A stretch of DNA of 64,000 nucleotides from Moesziomyces globuligerus (Eukaryota; Basidiomycota; Ustilaginomycetes; Ustilaginales; Ustilaginaceae), in assembly GCA_030849465.1 (NCBI GenBank), contig JARVLF010000016.1, forward strand, positions 372,001 through 436,000, in the 5' to 3' direction. The notes under the pieces are model-generated. The model was not told the DNA's origin, searched no databases, and was given only the letters and a program-made list of their open reading frames with translations. Position 1 is the stretch's first letter. Each line of letters opens with the position of its first letter. This document shows positions 43,967-53,847 of this stretch, one piece after another. The translations under genes were made by a program, and so were the position numbers.

Positions 43967-46906
43967 TTACGAGTCGTCGTCAAAGTCGCTCGAGTGGATC
44001 GAGTTTCCACAGTCGCATCGGTCGCGTTCTGCGCCATGATGATGAGCGCCTGCGGAATGATTGTGGACAGTGTGGTCGGCGTGATGGTCATGATAGTCGT
44101 CCGAGGTGGTGGTGCTAGCGTGGTCGTGATCGCAACACTGGTGTGCATATTCACAATGTCCACCATGATCATGGTGACCCGAAGCAGCCGCATGCGCATG
44201 GGACGACTTTGCCGCCCCTCGCACCCTGGCCTTGGCCTTGGCTTTGTTCTGAACGTTCTTCTTGCGATTCCTGCAGGCGCGCAGCATGAGCGGCGCCTCG
44301 CCGTAGTACAGCTCGTACTCGCAGAACACGCAGATCCAATCGTCATGGGTGAACAAGGCAGAACCCGTCCCGGGCTGACGCTTGGCACCATGTCCGTGTC
44401 TACATCCGTACCCATGCGCATGCGCAGGCTCGGCCACCGCTTTCCGGGCTCCGCCCCGTCGACCCGACGAGGTTTTCGTGCCCGTCCCTCCCGATGCCGA
44501 TCCGTTTCGCTCCTCCCGCCCAGGTTGGACTGCGTTTGCAGCGCGTGGCTGAGAAGCTTTGCCATTCTGAGCACCGCCGACGCGCGATGGTGAGCGGGTG
44601 GCGTTGGGGCTCGCAAGCGCCCCACGTACCCACGGCGGAACGTCGTCGACCGGTGGCGCACCGCCCGGTCTCGGCGCACTTGCATGCGCGGCTTTGGCCA
44701 CCGGCAACGCCGCTGCAGCTGCCGAGGACGTCCTGCTCGGCTCGTGCACCGCTGACCGCGACTCGCCCTCTGCCGAGTCAAAGATGTTGCGCGTGGCCGC
44801 ATCCAGCTGCGAGCGCAACTCTCGCAGGCGCTGCGAGACGGTCGAGGCGATGCGGAACTCGAACTTGGCTGCTGGAGGCGCCAAAGCCGTCTTGGCGCGA
44901 TCGACCGGCCGTCCTGTTCGCTCGGGACTAGATCGCGCAGAGCGTCTGCTGGCGAGTGCAGCTTTGGCAGGAGCGTCCGCGTGGCGGATGGGCTCGGACG
45001 TAGGCATCTTCTTGGGCTCTGCTGCAGGCGAACTTGCACGGCGAGAGGGCGAAGTGTGCGCATCCGACGGTGCTGCGAGGCTCTTGGCACCACCCGAGGC
45101 TGGACCTGCGGTCCTGGCGCGGATTTCGGCGATGGTGAGCGGCTTGGCGGGTGAGCTTCCACCGCGGATCGCTTGTGCGCGCTTGCCGGCCTTGGACGTG
45201 CGCTTGGGCGGCAGCCGTCTCTCGGGCGACTGTGCTGCTGCGTCGTCAGCCGGGGCAGGCGTGGCTAGGTCAGTATGTGCAGCTTCCAGCGGTGGCTCGC
45301 GCTGATCACGCGCCTCGGCTTCGAGGCGATCGAGCTTGCGCCGGAGGAAAGCGTGAGCCAGACGGAGGCGGATGCGGCTTCGCAGCACCGTCCTTCGATG
45401 CTCGCCGGCCGACTGTCGTGGTGCGAAGCGTAGGACTGGTGCATTGGAAGATTCGTGCGCGCCTGGCGACACGAGCCCGTCGAGTTGTCGATCTCGATCC
45501 TCTGCCCACTTTGAGGCCTCTGACTGGGCAAAGGTGTTGGTCCTGTCGGCCAATGCGCGGTCTCGAGTTGCGGATAGGGCGACGGGAGGAGCGATTGCAG
45601 AGACGGGACGAGTGGAGGAAGATTCGGCCACAGCGGCGCCAGATACGGGCTGCTTTGTGCTGTTGTTGCTGGTGGTGAGCAAGGCGGGGCCCGAGGGGCC
45701 AGGATGGCTGAAGCGGCTGCTCTTGCGCTTTTTCTTGTTGTTGCCTAGATGGGCAGCTTGGCAAGCGTCGAAGTCAAGGTAGTCGTCGTCAATGTCGTCA
45801 TCGTCTTCGTCGTCCGAATCGAGCTCGTGGTGGTGCGAGTGGACGCTGACGTGGTCGGCGCCGACTGTGGAGGCGCCGTCAGCGTCGAGGACGGCAGACG
45901 GGAGGCCGCTGACTTTGGGCTGACCGGACGACTGGCGTGCGTGCGGGAGCGAGAGGCGGTTGAAGAGAGAGAGACGCTCGGGACTTGCCTCCTGGCTGCA
46001 CAGCAAGACGAACTGAGCGGCGCGCTGGCGGTAGTGGTAGCCGTCGTCAGTGAGCTTTGGCGGGAGAGGGGGGAAGCGAAAGCCCGAGGCGGGGTCGGAC
46101 GATTCTTGTGTGACGATGTGCGCCGCCGATGCTGTCGTTCCATCTAGTCTGTTCGAGGACAAATCGTGAGAGGAGGTGACGCTGAGCTGCTCGAAACGCC
46201 GCGAGAGGGAATGCGGGGCAGACGGAGGAGCATGGGCGATGGTGGGCGCGGTCGTGGGGCGGCTGGTCGGGCGCTCAGGGGTCTGAGGAGATGCATGGGA
46301 GGGGGTGCTGGAAGATGCGGTTCCATCATCCGGGACGAGGCGTGGGAGCGCTGTTGGGGCGGTGGAGAAAGCGGAAGGGTGCGTGGTGTTAGGTGTGGAG
46401 GGCTCGGATGTAGGCGAGCTCCTTCTGGGCATGGCTCTAATCTTGCGATGCGGGTCGGCGATTGGCAGGCCTGTGGCATGGGCGAAGGTGTGCGGCGGCA
46501 GTTGTGTGTCGATCATGCCATCGGGGGATGCTGGAGTCCGCGTGACAGAAGCGTCGGCGTCTGCGGGCCAACTGGACTCGTAAGTCATGAAACGACGAAA
46601 GACTTCGAGGCTGATCTCGTGGTACTGCGCTTGGGAGAGAGCGGCGTAGGGTGACGAAGTATGCTGCAGGTTCTTTGATGGAGGAACATGAGAGGGGAGC
46701 GAGCGCTGCGGCGCGGCGCGTGCGTTGGACGGCATGAGTTCGAGGATGTCGATGGTGCCCGGGTCCTCGTACCACTGCAGCAGCGACCGGGGCAGCCAGG
46801 GGATGGAGGTTCGGACTCTAGGAGGTGGAACGCATGGCGGGCGGGCAGGTTGCAACGCAGTCGGACCGGATGATGAGAGGGGTGCACGGGAGTGGTGGCA
46901 AGGCAA
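43967..46906 (-). CDS. Uncharacterised fungal protein with His/Cys-rich C-terminus
   Basis: Frame of 979 aa without introns; the true start may be later, since conserved-looking text begins at about residue 40 (RSLLQWYEDPGTIDILELMP). Most of the protein is Ser/Pro/Ala-rich with an acidic patch (DSDDEDDDDIDDDYLDFD, about residue 370) and a basic NKKKRKSSR. Near the C-terminus a compact block HDDWICVFCEYELYYGEAPL then MLRACRNRKKNVQNK looks conserved; I recall similar text in unnamed proteins of other fungi but cannot name the family. The last ~75 residues are very rich in His with several Cys (SSHAHAAASGHHDHGGHC, CCDHDH, HNHSAGAHHHG, CDCGN), suggesting metal binding. It is divergent from the copper-ATPase gene. 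Confidence 0.65.
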   Translation of the reverse strand: MPCHHSRAPLSSSGPTALQPARPPCVPPPRVRTSIPWLPRSLLQWYEDPGTIDILELMPSNARAAPQRSLPSHVPPSKNLQHTSSPYAALSQAQYHEISLEVFRRFMTYESSWPADADASVTRTPASPDGMIDTQLPPHTFAHATGLPIADPHRKIRAMPRRSSPTSEPSTPNTTHPSAFSTAPTALPRLVPDDGTASSSTPSHASPQTPERPTSRPTTAPTIAHAPPSAPHSLSRRFEQLSVTSSHDLSSNRLDGTTASAAHIVTQESSDPASGFRFPPLPPKLTDDGYHYRQRAAQFVLLCSQEASPERLSLFNRLSLPHARQSSGQPKVSGLPSAVLDADGASTVGADHVSVHSHHHELDSDDEDDDDIDDDYLDFDACQAAHLGNNKKKRKSSRFSHPGPSGPALLTTSNNSTKQPVSGAAVAESSSTRPVSAIAPPVALSATRDRALADRTNTFAQSEASKWAEDRDRQLDGLVSPGAHESSNAPVLRFAPRQSAGEHRRTVLRSRIRLRLAHAFLRRKLDRLEAEARDQREPPLEAAHTDLATPAPADDAAAQSPERRLPPKRTSKAGKRAQAIRGGSSPAKPLTIAEIRARTAGPASGGAKSLAAPSDAHTSPSRRASSPAAEPKKMPTSEPIRHADAPAKAALASRRSARSSPERTGRPVDRAKTALAPPAAKFEFRIASTVSQRLRELRSQLDAATRNIFDSAEGESRSAVHEPSRTSSAAAAALPVAKAAHASAPRPGGAPPVDDVPPWVRGALASPNATRSPSRVGGAQNGKASQPRAANAVQPGREERNGSASGGTGTKTSSGRRGGARKAVAEPAHAHGYGCRHGHGAKRQPGTGSALFTHDDWICVFCEYELYYGEAPLMLRACRNRKKNVQNKAKAKARVRGAAKSSHAHAAASGHHDHGGHCEYAHQCCDHDHASTTTSDDYHDHHADHTVHNHSAGAHHHGAERDRCDCGNSIHSSDFDDDS

Positions 46907-47970
46907 CGCTCAAGTGCAAATGCAATGCGAGTGGGCCTGTCGGGTGGAAGGGGGGACGACGGAGGCCAAGGTCGATGAGGATCGAGGGAAGCCGGGTGAT
47001 TGGAGCAGAGGACTGCCTGCGCATGCACATGCACTCAACACTTGTGACCCTCACACCCACGCCGTCCACACTTTTGCAAGCACAAATGCTCGAAATTCAC
47101 ACCCCGGCCCGAGCAAGCCCAGACGTGCCCAAGCCAGCCCAAAGCAAGCCCGTGCAAGCCTCCATCGGGTCTCCACTCGGCCGGAGCACGCTTGTAAGCT
47201 CAGGAAGGCGCTTGCAGGGTGTTGGGGCTGCCTCTCTTCTGCTTCCGGAAGCGCTTGCGAATCGAACAGCATGCAAGCCGATGGATCCATGCTTGTGCAA
47301 CGCCTGCAACGCCTGCAACGCCTTTGGTGATTTTTTCGACGTCCAAAGACCAACACCCGAAGGGCCATGAAAAGCGGATCGGGAGATCCGGATGTCTCAG
47401 CAAGCAGGCACTTTTTGGGTTGATCCTCTCACGTCCGAGAAATCATGCACCCCAGAACAGCGAGAGCATTCCCGATCGAGGCCGGTCGACGCCTTTATCT
47501 GGGCGGGAGGGCCGTCCGAGGAGGACGTCTTCTCAGGCCTGACCTCGGCCCTGCCCGGCCGAAGCCTTGAGATGCAGGCTTCTCGGAAGGCATCGACGGT
47601 GCTAGAGGCTCGGCGGGCGAAAATCGCGCACTTCCTGACACAGTGCGGCGAAAATCGCGCATCGGCTATCGTACAAAAGATCGGCGCAATTTATCAAATT
47701 GCAAGTCCGGCAAAGGGTCCTTCCAAAAAAGTGCTTCGATGCAGCCTCCACCTGCCACCAGCCTCGGCAGCAAGCACCCTCGCATCCACTTGAATGTTAG
47801 CCTGACTAGGACTCGATGCTGCGCTGCGCCTTTCTTCCTGTCCATCATTGACACGCCCACTCAGACGAGCCGGTACGAACGGCACCGCGGCCTTGTCCAA
47901 GGGTCTAGTGAAGCCCCCCTTGCGACCCCAATCCCTCCTCTAGACGCCTCGTTCGCCGTCGCCCGTAACC
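46907..47970. promoter_or_regulatory. Divergent region between the His-rich gene and the copper ATPase
   Basis: 1.06 kb between two starts on opposite strands. A 9-bp triplicate lies near 47297. I did not recognise a defined copper-response element. Confidence 0.4.
47297..47323. repeat. 9-bp tandem repeat, three copies
   Basis: TGCAACGCC repeated three times without change, in the divergent promoter region. Confidence 0.7.
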
Positions 47971-50900
47971 ATGACCTGGTCAGAGTCTCAACAGTTCGAG
48001 CGTCAGCCACTGCTCAGCGATGGTCGATGCCGTACATCTCCCGCAACATATCGCTCCCTCGCTGATGGCGCAGTCGACGAGCCCGCTCAGCCGCTCATCA
48101 CGCGGCGTGCATACCCCCGCCCAGTTGCACCCGCAGCCCAGAGCTCATCGTCGCTCATCGTCAGGATACACGCCATTTGTCCGGACATTCACTGTCCCTC
48201 GTGCATATCTCACCTCTCCAGCCTCGTCGCTAGCCTCGACATCCATCCCTCCTGCGGCATCGCCATCCAGCACGCCGACACCTCGCTCATCGATCGCACC
48301 GTCAACATCGACCTCACCATCACGCCCACCAGCTCGAATGCGGACGCCCTCGGAAGAGCGATCGCAAAGCGTCTCATCCGCATCATGAAGGAGCTCGGCC
48401 ACATCTTCGCTCAAGATGGCTTCCCCGTCGACCACATGCGCTCCCGCATCATTGCTGGTCCGCAACACCACGTCTACAAAGACAGCATGAATCAGATCTT
48501 CGATGCAGCTGATTTCTACCCCCAGACAAGCTCGAGCACGGTTGCAGCTAGTTTTCCAGAGAGCATACGCGCAGCTCCGAGGCATCGCTCTTTCCTCCGC
48601 AGCGCCTTCCCCGCCTCACTCGGAAACACGTTCCGCTCAGCCTGGTCGCGCTCGGACGTACAAGAAGACGAGACCGCACGAATCCAGCAAGAACGATGGG
48701 CCAAACATCTTCAAGTCTGTCGTGCATGTCGAGCTGGTGACATTGATCATCCTCCTCCAACCCAAAGCGCTTCGTCGACCTCTGACACTCCTGCTTCCGA
48801 GGAAGACGCCCAAGAGGGCAAGGTCGAGGACGATTCGCGGCGCAGAACCGTAGCGATCCTCTCCATCTCCGGAATGACCTGCTCGTCATGTGCGCAGTCC
48901 ATCACCAAGGCCGTACTGGCCGAGGTGTCCGACGTGGTCGACTCGATCAAAGTCGACGCTCTCTCGGCTTCGGCCACTGTGACTGCGCATCCGTCAGCAT
49001 TGCCCACGATCCTCGAGGCGATCGAGGACGCAGGCTTCGACGCGCAGGTGGTCAAGACCGAGCCCGTGCGCCCGCCTCCTGCACCAGCTAGTTCAACAGC
49101 TTCGCCCAGTCAGCCGCACTGGAGAGCCAAGCTCGCCGTGCACGGCATGACGTGTGCGAGCTGCGTTCAGAGCATCACCTCGGCGCTTCAGTCGTTGGCC
49201 GACGAGACTAACGCGGACAGCTCTGCCCGGATCGTCAATCTTTCCGTCGACCTGATGGCAAAGTCGGCCGATATCCTCATCTTAACGCCCGACGCTGGTG
49301 CCTCGGGAAAGACACAGGTCGAAGCCAGGATGCACGAGCTGATCGCTCACGTGGAAGACGTCGGCTTCGACGCCGAGCTGCTTACGCTGCAGCTCGACTC
49401 GGACAACAAAGCGGCTGGAACGCAGGATGGACCCGTGCACCGCACTGCGCGCATCGCGGTCCATGGTATGTTCTGCCAAAGCTGCGTGCGCAAGGTGCGC
49501 GCCTACTTCCTGCGCCTCGCCGCCGACCACCCGGCCGATCTGAACGTTGCCGCGGACGACCTCGACGCCTTCACGCTCACCAAGCCGCTGCTCAGCTTCA
49601 GCTACCGCTCCGGCTCACCCTCGGCGGTCCGCCTGCGCACCATCCTCGCCGAGATCAACGAGCTGGATCCCACATTTGATGCGCAGTATGCGCCGCCGCC
49701 ATCTCTCGCATCGCGCTCCGCGGTGCTTGCGCGCGCCGAGCTGCGCGATCTCTGCTTCCGCCTCGGTGTGGCTGCGCTCTTTGCAGTGCCCGCACTCGTC
49801 ATCTCCATGATCGCCCCACTCCTTTCTCCCTCCTCTGCTCTGAGACGGTATCTTTCCCAGTACGTCGTCGGCATGGCTACGAGGGGCGAGGTGGCCATGT
49901 GGCTCATCGCCACGCCCGTGCAGTTCGGCGTCGGCTCGCTCTTCTTCAAAAAGGCCTGGCGCAGTCTGTCGGCCATGTGGAAGAGGCGTCGCTCTTGGAC
50001 GGACCGCTTTCTGCGCTTCGGCAACATGGACGTGCTCGTGGCGCTCGGTACGCTGGTCGCCTACACCTCCTCGCTTGTCTTTCTGGCCCTCGACGCTTCG
50101 CGCACTCCACAGAAGGGCAGCGGGGCCGAGGCCGAGATGGGCATGACGTACTTCGAGGTCTCGGTCTTCCTCGTCCTCTTCATCCTGCTCGGCCGCGTGC
50201 TCGAGGCGGTGAGCAAGAGCAAGACCGGCGATGCCGTCGCCGAGCTCGGCCGCATGAAGCCCTCGTCGGCGCAGCTCGTGCTTGATCCGAGCCGCCCGAC
50301 GGACAGCCGCACCGAACGGATCGAGGTCGACCTGCTCGAGAGGGGTGACCTGGTGCTCGTGCCGCACGGCGCATCGCCCCCTCTCGACGGCTCCTTTGTA
50401 GGCAGCCCCGCTGGTGAACAGTCGGGTTCCCTCGACGAGAGCAGCCTCTCTGGCGAGGCGCGCACGGTGGATAAGGCGGTGGGCGATAGCGTGTTTGCTG
50501 GTACGGTCAACGTGTCGCATGCGGCGGTGCTGGTCAAGATCGGCGTGGTGCCGGGCGCGTGCATGATCGACGAGATCCTCGACGTGGTGCAGCAAGCGGC
50601 GGGCAAGAAGGCGAGCATCGCGCAGCTGGCCGACGCCATCACGGGCGTGTTTGTGCCCGTCATCGTTTACATTGCGCTCGGCGTGTTTGTCGTGTGGTGT
50701 GCGCTGCTCTACGGCGTGCTGAGCGACGAGTGGCAGGTCGAGCACGTCGAGCACTACGGCGAGCCGGGCGCGCGGCTGGTCTACGCGCTGCAGTTTGCCA
50801 TCTCGTGCCTGCTGGTGGCGTGTCCGTGTGGCATCGGACTGGCGGCGCCCACCTCGCAGCTGGCGGGGATCGGGCTGGCGTCGCAGCACGGCATTCTGGT

Positions 50901-52116
50901 CAACGGCGGCGGCGAAGCGTTCCGCGCGGCCAGCAAGGCGGCGGGCGCAGCTGCGCAGCTCGTCGTCGTGCTCGACAAGACCGGCACCATCACCAAGGGC
51001 GATGCGGTCAAGGTGGTCGATTCGCGCTCCGCCCGCGACGGCGAGCGTGGCACGCCGGTGGGCGCGGAACAGCTGCTGCGCTGCATCGAGCTCGTCGAGC
51101 AGGGCAGCACGCATCCGTATGCCGGAGCCGTACGCGCGTGGATCACCAGCCAACTCGACCGCGTCGCATCCGAGCCTATCGAGGCAGCGCGGCCGCACAT
51201 CGCAGAGGTGGCCGAGGTGGCGGGCAAGGGCGTCCGTGCGAGCTTCGATGTGGCTGCCACGCGAGATCAGCCGGCACGGTCGTTTACGCTGCTCATCGGG
51301 AATCGTGCGCTGATGGTCGAGCTGGACGGCGCAGTGGACCGGATGGACAGCTCGATGGTGCAGGCCGAATACGAATGGTCTGCGGGCGCCCAGAGCATCG
51401 TATACGTGGGGACCAAGTGGCACGACGGCACGACGCAGGATGAGATCGCGCTGGCGCTGGCGATCAGCGACGAGATCCGGCCGGAAGCGGCGCGGGTGAT
51501 CGCGCACCTTGCGCGGCGCTATGGTGCCGAGGTGTGGATGGTGAGTGGCGACAACGCGGCGACGGCGCGCAGCGTCGCTGCGCAGGTGGGCATCGATCCG
51601 GCGCGCGTCGTTGCTGGCGTGCTGCCCGTGGAGAAGAAGACGTGGGTCGAACGCCTCGCCTCGCGCGGCCAAGATCTCGAAGCGTCCATCGCCCCGTCGG
51701 AGCAGCGAGGATGGTGGAGGTCGAGTGGGCCGAAGGAACGAACGGTGGTGTTCGTCGGGGACGGCATCAACGATTCTCCTGCGCTGAGCGCGGCCAATGT
51801 CGGCGTGGCGCTGGGATCTGGGAGCTCGATCGCGCATTCGTCGGCCGACTTTATCCTGCTCGCCCGCACCGCCCCGCTCGTCTCGATCGGCGTGCTGCTC
51901 GAGCTCTCGCGCGCCACGCACCGCAAGATCGTCGCCAACTTTGCCTGGGCGTTTGTCTTCAACGTCTCGCTCGTGCCCATCGCTTCCGGCGCTCTCGTCG
52001 GCGTGGGCATCACCATCGGTCCTGCACTCAGCGGCCTAGCTATGGCGTTTAGCTCCACCAGCGTCGTCCTCAACAGTCTCGCCCTGCGCACGTGGAAACC
52101 CAACCCCGACCCTTAA
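47971..52116 (+). CDS. CCC2: P1B-type copper-transporting ATPase (Ccc2/ATP7 type)
   Basis: Intronless 1381 aa. N-terminal metal-binding repeats: a degenerate one with HCPSC near residue 75, then three with GMTCSSC (~303), GMTCASC (~391) and GMFCQSC (~499). Eight membrane spans follow, with the copper-channel motif CPC in LLVACPCGIGLAAPTSQL (~949). Soluble domains: actuator loop LDESSLSGEA, phosphorylation motif DKTGTITKGD (~1000), the SEHP-type motif as STHPYA, and the hinge GDGINDSPALSAANVGVALG (~1263). The enzyme pumps Cu(I) into the Golgi lumen, for example for multicopper ferroxidases in high-affinity iron uptake. The stop is 84 bp from the end of the membrane form of the convergent cyclophilin gene. 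Confidence 0.94.
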   Translation: MTWSESQQFERQPLLSDGRCRTSPATYRSLADGAVDEPAQPLITRRAYPRPVAPAAQSSSSLIVRIHAICPDIHCPSCISHLSSLVASLDIHPSCGIAIQHADTSLIDRTVNIDLTITPTSSNADALGRAIAKRLIRIMKELGHIFAQDGFPVDHMRSRIIAGPQHHVYKDSMNQIFDAADFYPQTSSSTVAASFPESIRAAPRHRSFLRSAFPASLGNTFRSAWSRSDVQEDETARIQQERWAKHLQVCRACRAGDIDHPPPTQSASSTSDTPASEEDAQEGKVEDDSRRRTVAILSISGMTCSSCAQSITKAVLAEVSDVVDSIKVDALSASATVTAHPSALPTILEAIEDAGFDAQVVKTEPVRPPPAPASSTASPSQPHWRAKLAVHGMTCASCVQSITSALQSLADETNADSSARIVNLSVDLMAKSADILILTPDAGASGKTQVEARMHELIAHVEDVGFDAELLTLQLDSDNKAAGTQDGPVHRTARIAVHGMFCQSCVRKVRAYFLRLAADHPADLNVAADDLDAFTLTKPLLSFSYRSGSPSAVRLRTILAEINELDPTFDAQYAPPPSLASRSAVLARAELRDLCFRLGVAALFAVPALVISMIAPLLSPSSALRRYLSQYVVGMATRGEVAMWLIATPVQFGVGSLFFKKAWRSLSAMWKRRRSWTDRFLRFGNMDVLVALGTLVAYTSSLVFLALDASRTPQKGSGAEAEMGMTYFEVSVFLVLFILLGRVLEAVSKSKTGDAVAELGRMKPSSAQLVLDPSRPTDSRTERIEVDLLERGDLVLVPHGASPPLDGSFVGSPAGEQSGSLDESSLSGEARTVDKAVGDSVFAGTVNVSHAAVLVKIGVVPGACMIDEILDVVQQAAGKKASIAQLADAITGVFVPVIVYIALGVFVVWCALLYGVLSDEWQVEHVEHYGEPGARLVYALQFAISCLLVACPCGIGLAAPTSQLAGIGLASQHGILVNGGGEAFRAASKAAGAAAQLVVVLDKTGTITKGDAVKVVDSRSARDGERGTPVGAEQLLRCIELVEQGSTHPYAGAVRAWITSQLDRVASEPIEAARPHIAEVAEVAGKGVRASFDVAATRDQPARSFTLLIGNRALMVELDGAVDRMDSSMVQAEYEWSAGAQSIVYVGTKWHDGTTQDEIALALAISDEIRPEAARVIAHLARRYGAEVWMVSGDNAATARSVAAQVGIDPARVVAGVLPVEKKTWVERLASRGQDLEASIAPSEQRGWWRSSGPKERTVVFVGDGINDSPALSAANVGVALGSGSSIAHSSADFILLARTAPLVSIGVLLELSRATHRKIVANFAWAFVFNVSLVPIASGALVGVGITIGPALSGLAMAFSSTSVVLNSLALRTWKPNPDP

Positions 52117-52179
52117 GACCTAGAACCGACACAGTAGACATCCAACACAACGATAAGAATGTACGATCGAACGAGGGAA

Positions 52180-52195
52180 GGGGGGGGGGGGGGGG
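52180..52195. repeat. Poly(G) run of 16
   Basis: A G16 homopolymer lies between the stop codons of the convergent CCC2 and cyclophilin genes, in the overlap of their likely 3' UTRs. Confidence 0.85.
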
Positions 52196-52200
52196 AAGGT

Positions 52201-53475
52201 TTAGCGGGGGAGGTTGGAGGGGATCGGGTTGTAGCGCGTGCGGTTGATGGCGGCCGAGATGCGGTCGGTGGTCGAGTGGACGAGCGCGGTGAGGTGGAGC
52301 TTGGTGCGCTCGATGCCGCCGAGTCTCCAGGTGGCGTAGGCGGCCGCGACGCCCGCGACGAGCACGAGCAGGAAGAACAACGAGCCGGCATTGTTGCGCG
52401 CGCTCGCGCCCTGCGAGCCGGACGAGGCGGCCGCTTCCACCTTGGGCTCGACCACCGCCACTGCCGCCGACGCGGCAGCTGGCGCAGCAGCAGGCACAGT
52501 CTACGAGACACACGCACAGAGAAGGCAAGAAAAAGAAAGAACTTCAATAAGGATGTCATGTCCCTAGAGCACAGAACAGGCCAGAAGCGTGGAGGGGATT
52601 GTAGGTTTGAATGGCAAGGGGCCGACGTACGAGGGACCGCGCACGCAGTGCATGCGGCGCATCACCACCACCACCACCGGACGACGCCGAGGAACAACGT
52701 CCCATCACAGCGTCTGCTCGGGGAAGTGGGGGGCGGCGCCCCGGCCAGTACGAATGTAGAGGAAAGGAGGCAGTCTAGAGTTCGTCCTTCACCTTTTCGG
52801 CGTCCGCGGTGAGTTCACCTGAGTCCTTGACGATGACCTCCTTGACGGGCTTGTCGCCGGGGCCCTTGGGCACGTTCTCGATGTACTTGACGATGTCCAT
52901 GCCCTCGAGCACCCTTCCGAAGACTGATACAGGCCGACACAGACAAGAGGAACACAGGCATGAGTACGGACTTCTCGGTCTCACCGATTAGTGGAGAGGG
53001 GGGTTGAGGGAAACTTACCGACGTGGCGGTTGTCGAGCCAGCTGGTCTTGACGGTGCAGATGAAGAACTGTGCGCCGTTGGTGTTGGGGCCGGCGTTGGC
53101 CATGGAGAGGACGCCGGGGCCGGTGTGCTTGAGCGTAAAGTTCTCGTCGTCGAACTTGCCGCCGTAGATGCTGTAGCCGCCGCGGCCGTCGCCGCGCTCA
53201 AAGTCGCCGCCCTGGATCATAAAGTTGGAGATGACGCGGTGGAACTTGGAGTTCTTGTAGCCGAAGCCCTTCTCGCCCGTAGCGAGCGCGCGGAAGTTCT
53301 CGGCCGTCCTGGGCACGTCGTTGCCGTAGAGGCCGAGCGTGATGCGGCCGACGTCCTTGCCGTCGTGCGCAATGTCAAAGTAGACGCGGTGCGTCACGAC
53401 GGGCTCCGAGGAGGCGGCGAGCACCACGCCGAGCGCAGCGATCAGAAAGACCAGCACGTTGAACAGAGCCTTCAT
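52201..53475 (-). CDS. ER cyclophilin (peptidyl-prolyl isomerase), two predicted C-terminal forms
   Basis: The ATG at 53475 opens a signal peptide ([20 protein letters not shown]). Exon 1 (53475-53019) and exon 2 (from 52923), joined in ...[14 protein letters not shown], form a cyclophilin domain with catalytic-site text [29 protein letters not shown] and WLDNRHV. Reading exon 2 to its stop at 52775 gives 201 aa ending in KDEL, a canonical ER-retention signal. Alternatively a donor (AAG|gtgaag, 52792) lies just before the KDEL codons. A pyrimidine-rich acceptor ending tctcgtag (52501) joins in phase 0 to an exon 52500-52201. This gives 295 aa with an Ala-rich linker and one membrane span ([19 protein letters not shown]). 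Which form is made is not visible in DNA. Confidence 0.88.
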
Positions 53476-53847
53476 CTTGGGCGATATGTCGTGGTCAACA
53501 AGCAAAGAGCCTTCCCAAGCGGTTCCTGGGTCAACGGGCGCGGTGCACGGACACTTTCGTGGCAAAAGCCTCCAGCTCACACCCTCGACGGTGACTGCAC
53601 GCGCGCCGAAGCACACCTTTTCTTCCAACTCGCCATCTGCACAAAATAGGACCTGCACCGCTCTCTCGGGCGGGAATTCCAAAGCCTCACCCGTCCAACC
53701 GCGCAAACACCGCAGCCCTTTCGTGCACAGCATATGCTCTCGTGTACACAGCACATGCCCTCTGATACATAACAGAGCCTCTCGTATACAGCGCAGGCCG
53801 AAAGAGGACAAGATAATGATATTCATGTGCAGCATCTTCCAGAGTGC
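53476..53847. promoter_or_regulatory. Cyclophilin upstream region and lipase 3' flank
   Basis: 372 bp between the cyclophilin start and the lipase stop (both minus strand). It holds a degenerate 21-bp repeat at 53716-53797. No clear unfolded-protein-response element was recognised. Confidence 0.45.
53716..53797. repeat. Degenerate ~21-bp tandem repeat, four copies
   Basis: Four consecutive units of 20-21 bp with the shared pattern CYCTCGTRYACAGCAYATG: 53716-53736, 53737-53757, 53758-53777 and 53778-53797. They lie between the cyclophilin and lipase genes. Confidence 0.6.

Noticed and set aside
43489..45162. A 557-codon minus-strand frame overlapping the His-rich gene in another phase
   Set aside because: Arg/Ser/Thr-rich shadow frame without domains; the frame of the 979-aa protein carries the conserved-looking blocks.
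49615..51921. A 768-codon minus-strand frame opposite the copper ATPase
   Set aside because: It is a shadow of the coding strand, His/Arg-rich without domains.
53476..53835. Upstream extension of the cyclophilin frame by 120 codons
   Set aside because: The signal peptide at 53475 must be N-terminal; the extension covers the degenerate 21-bp repeats.
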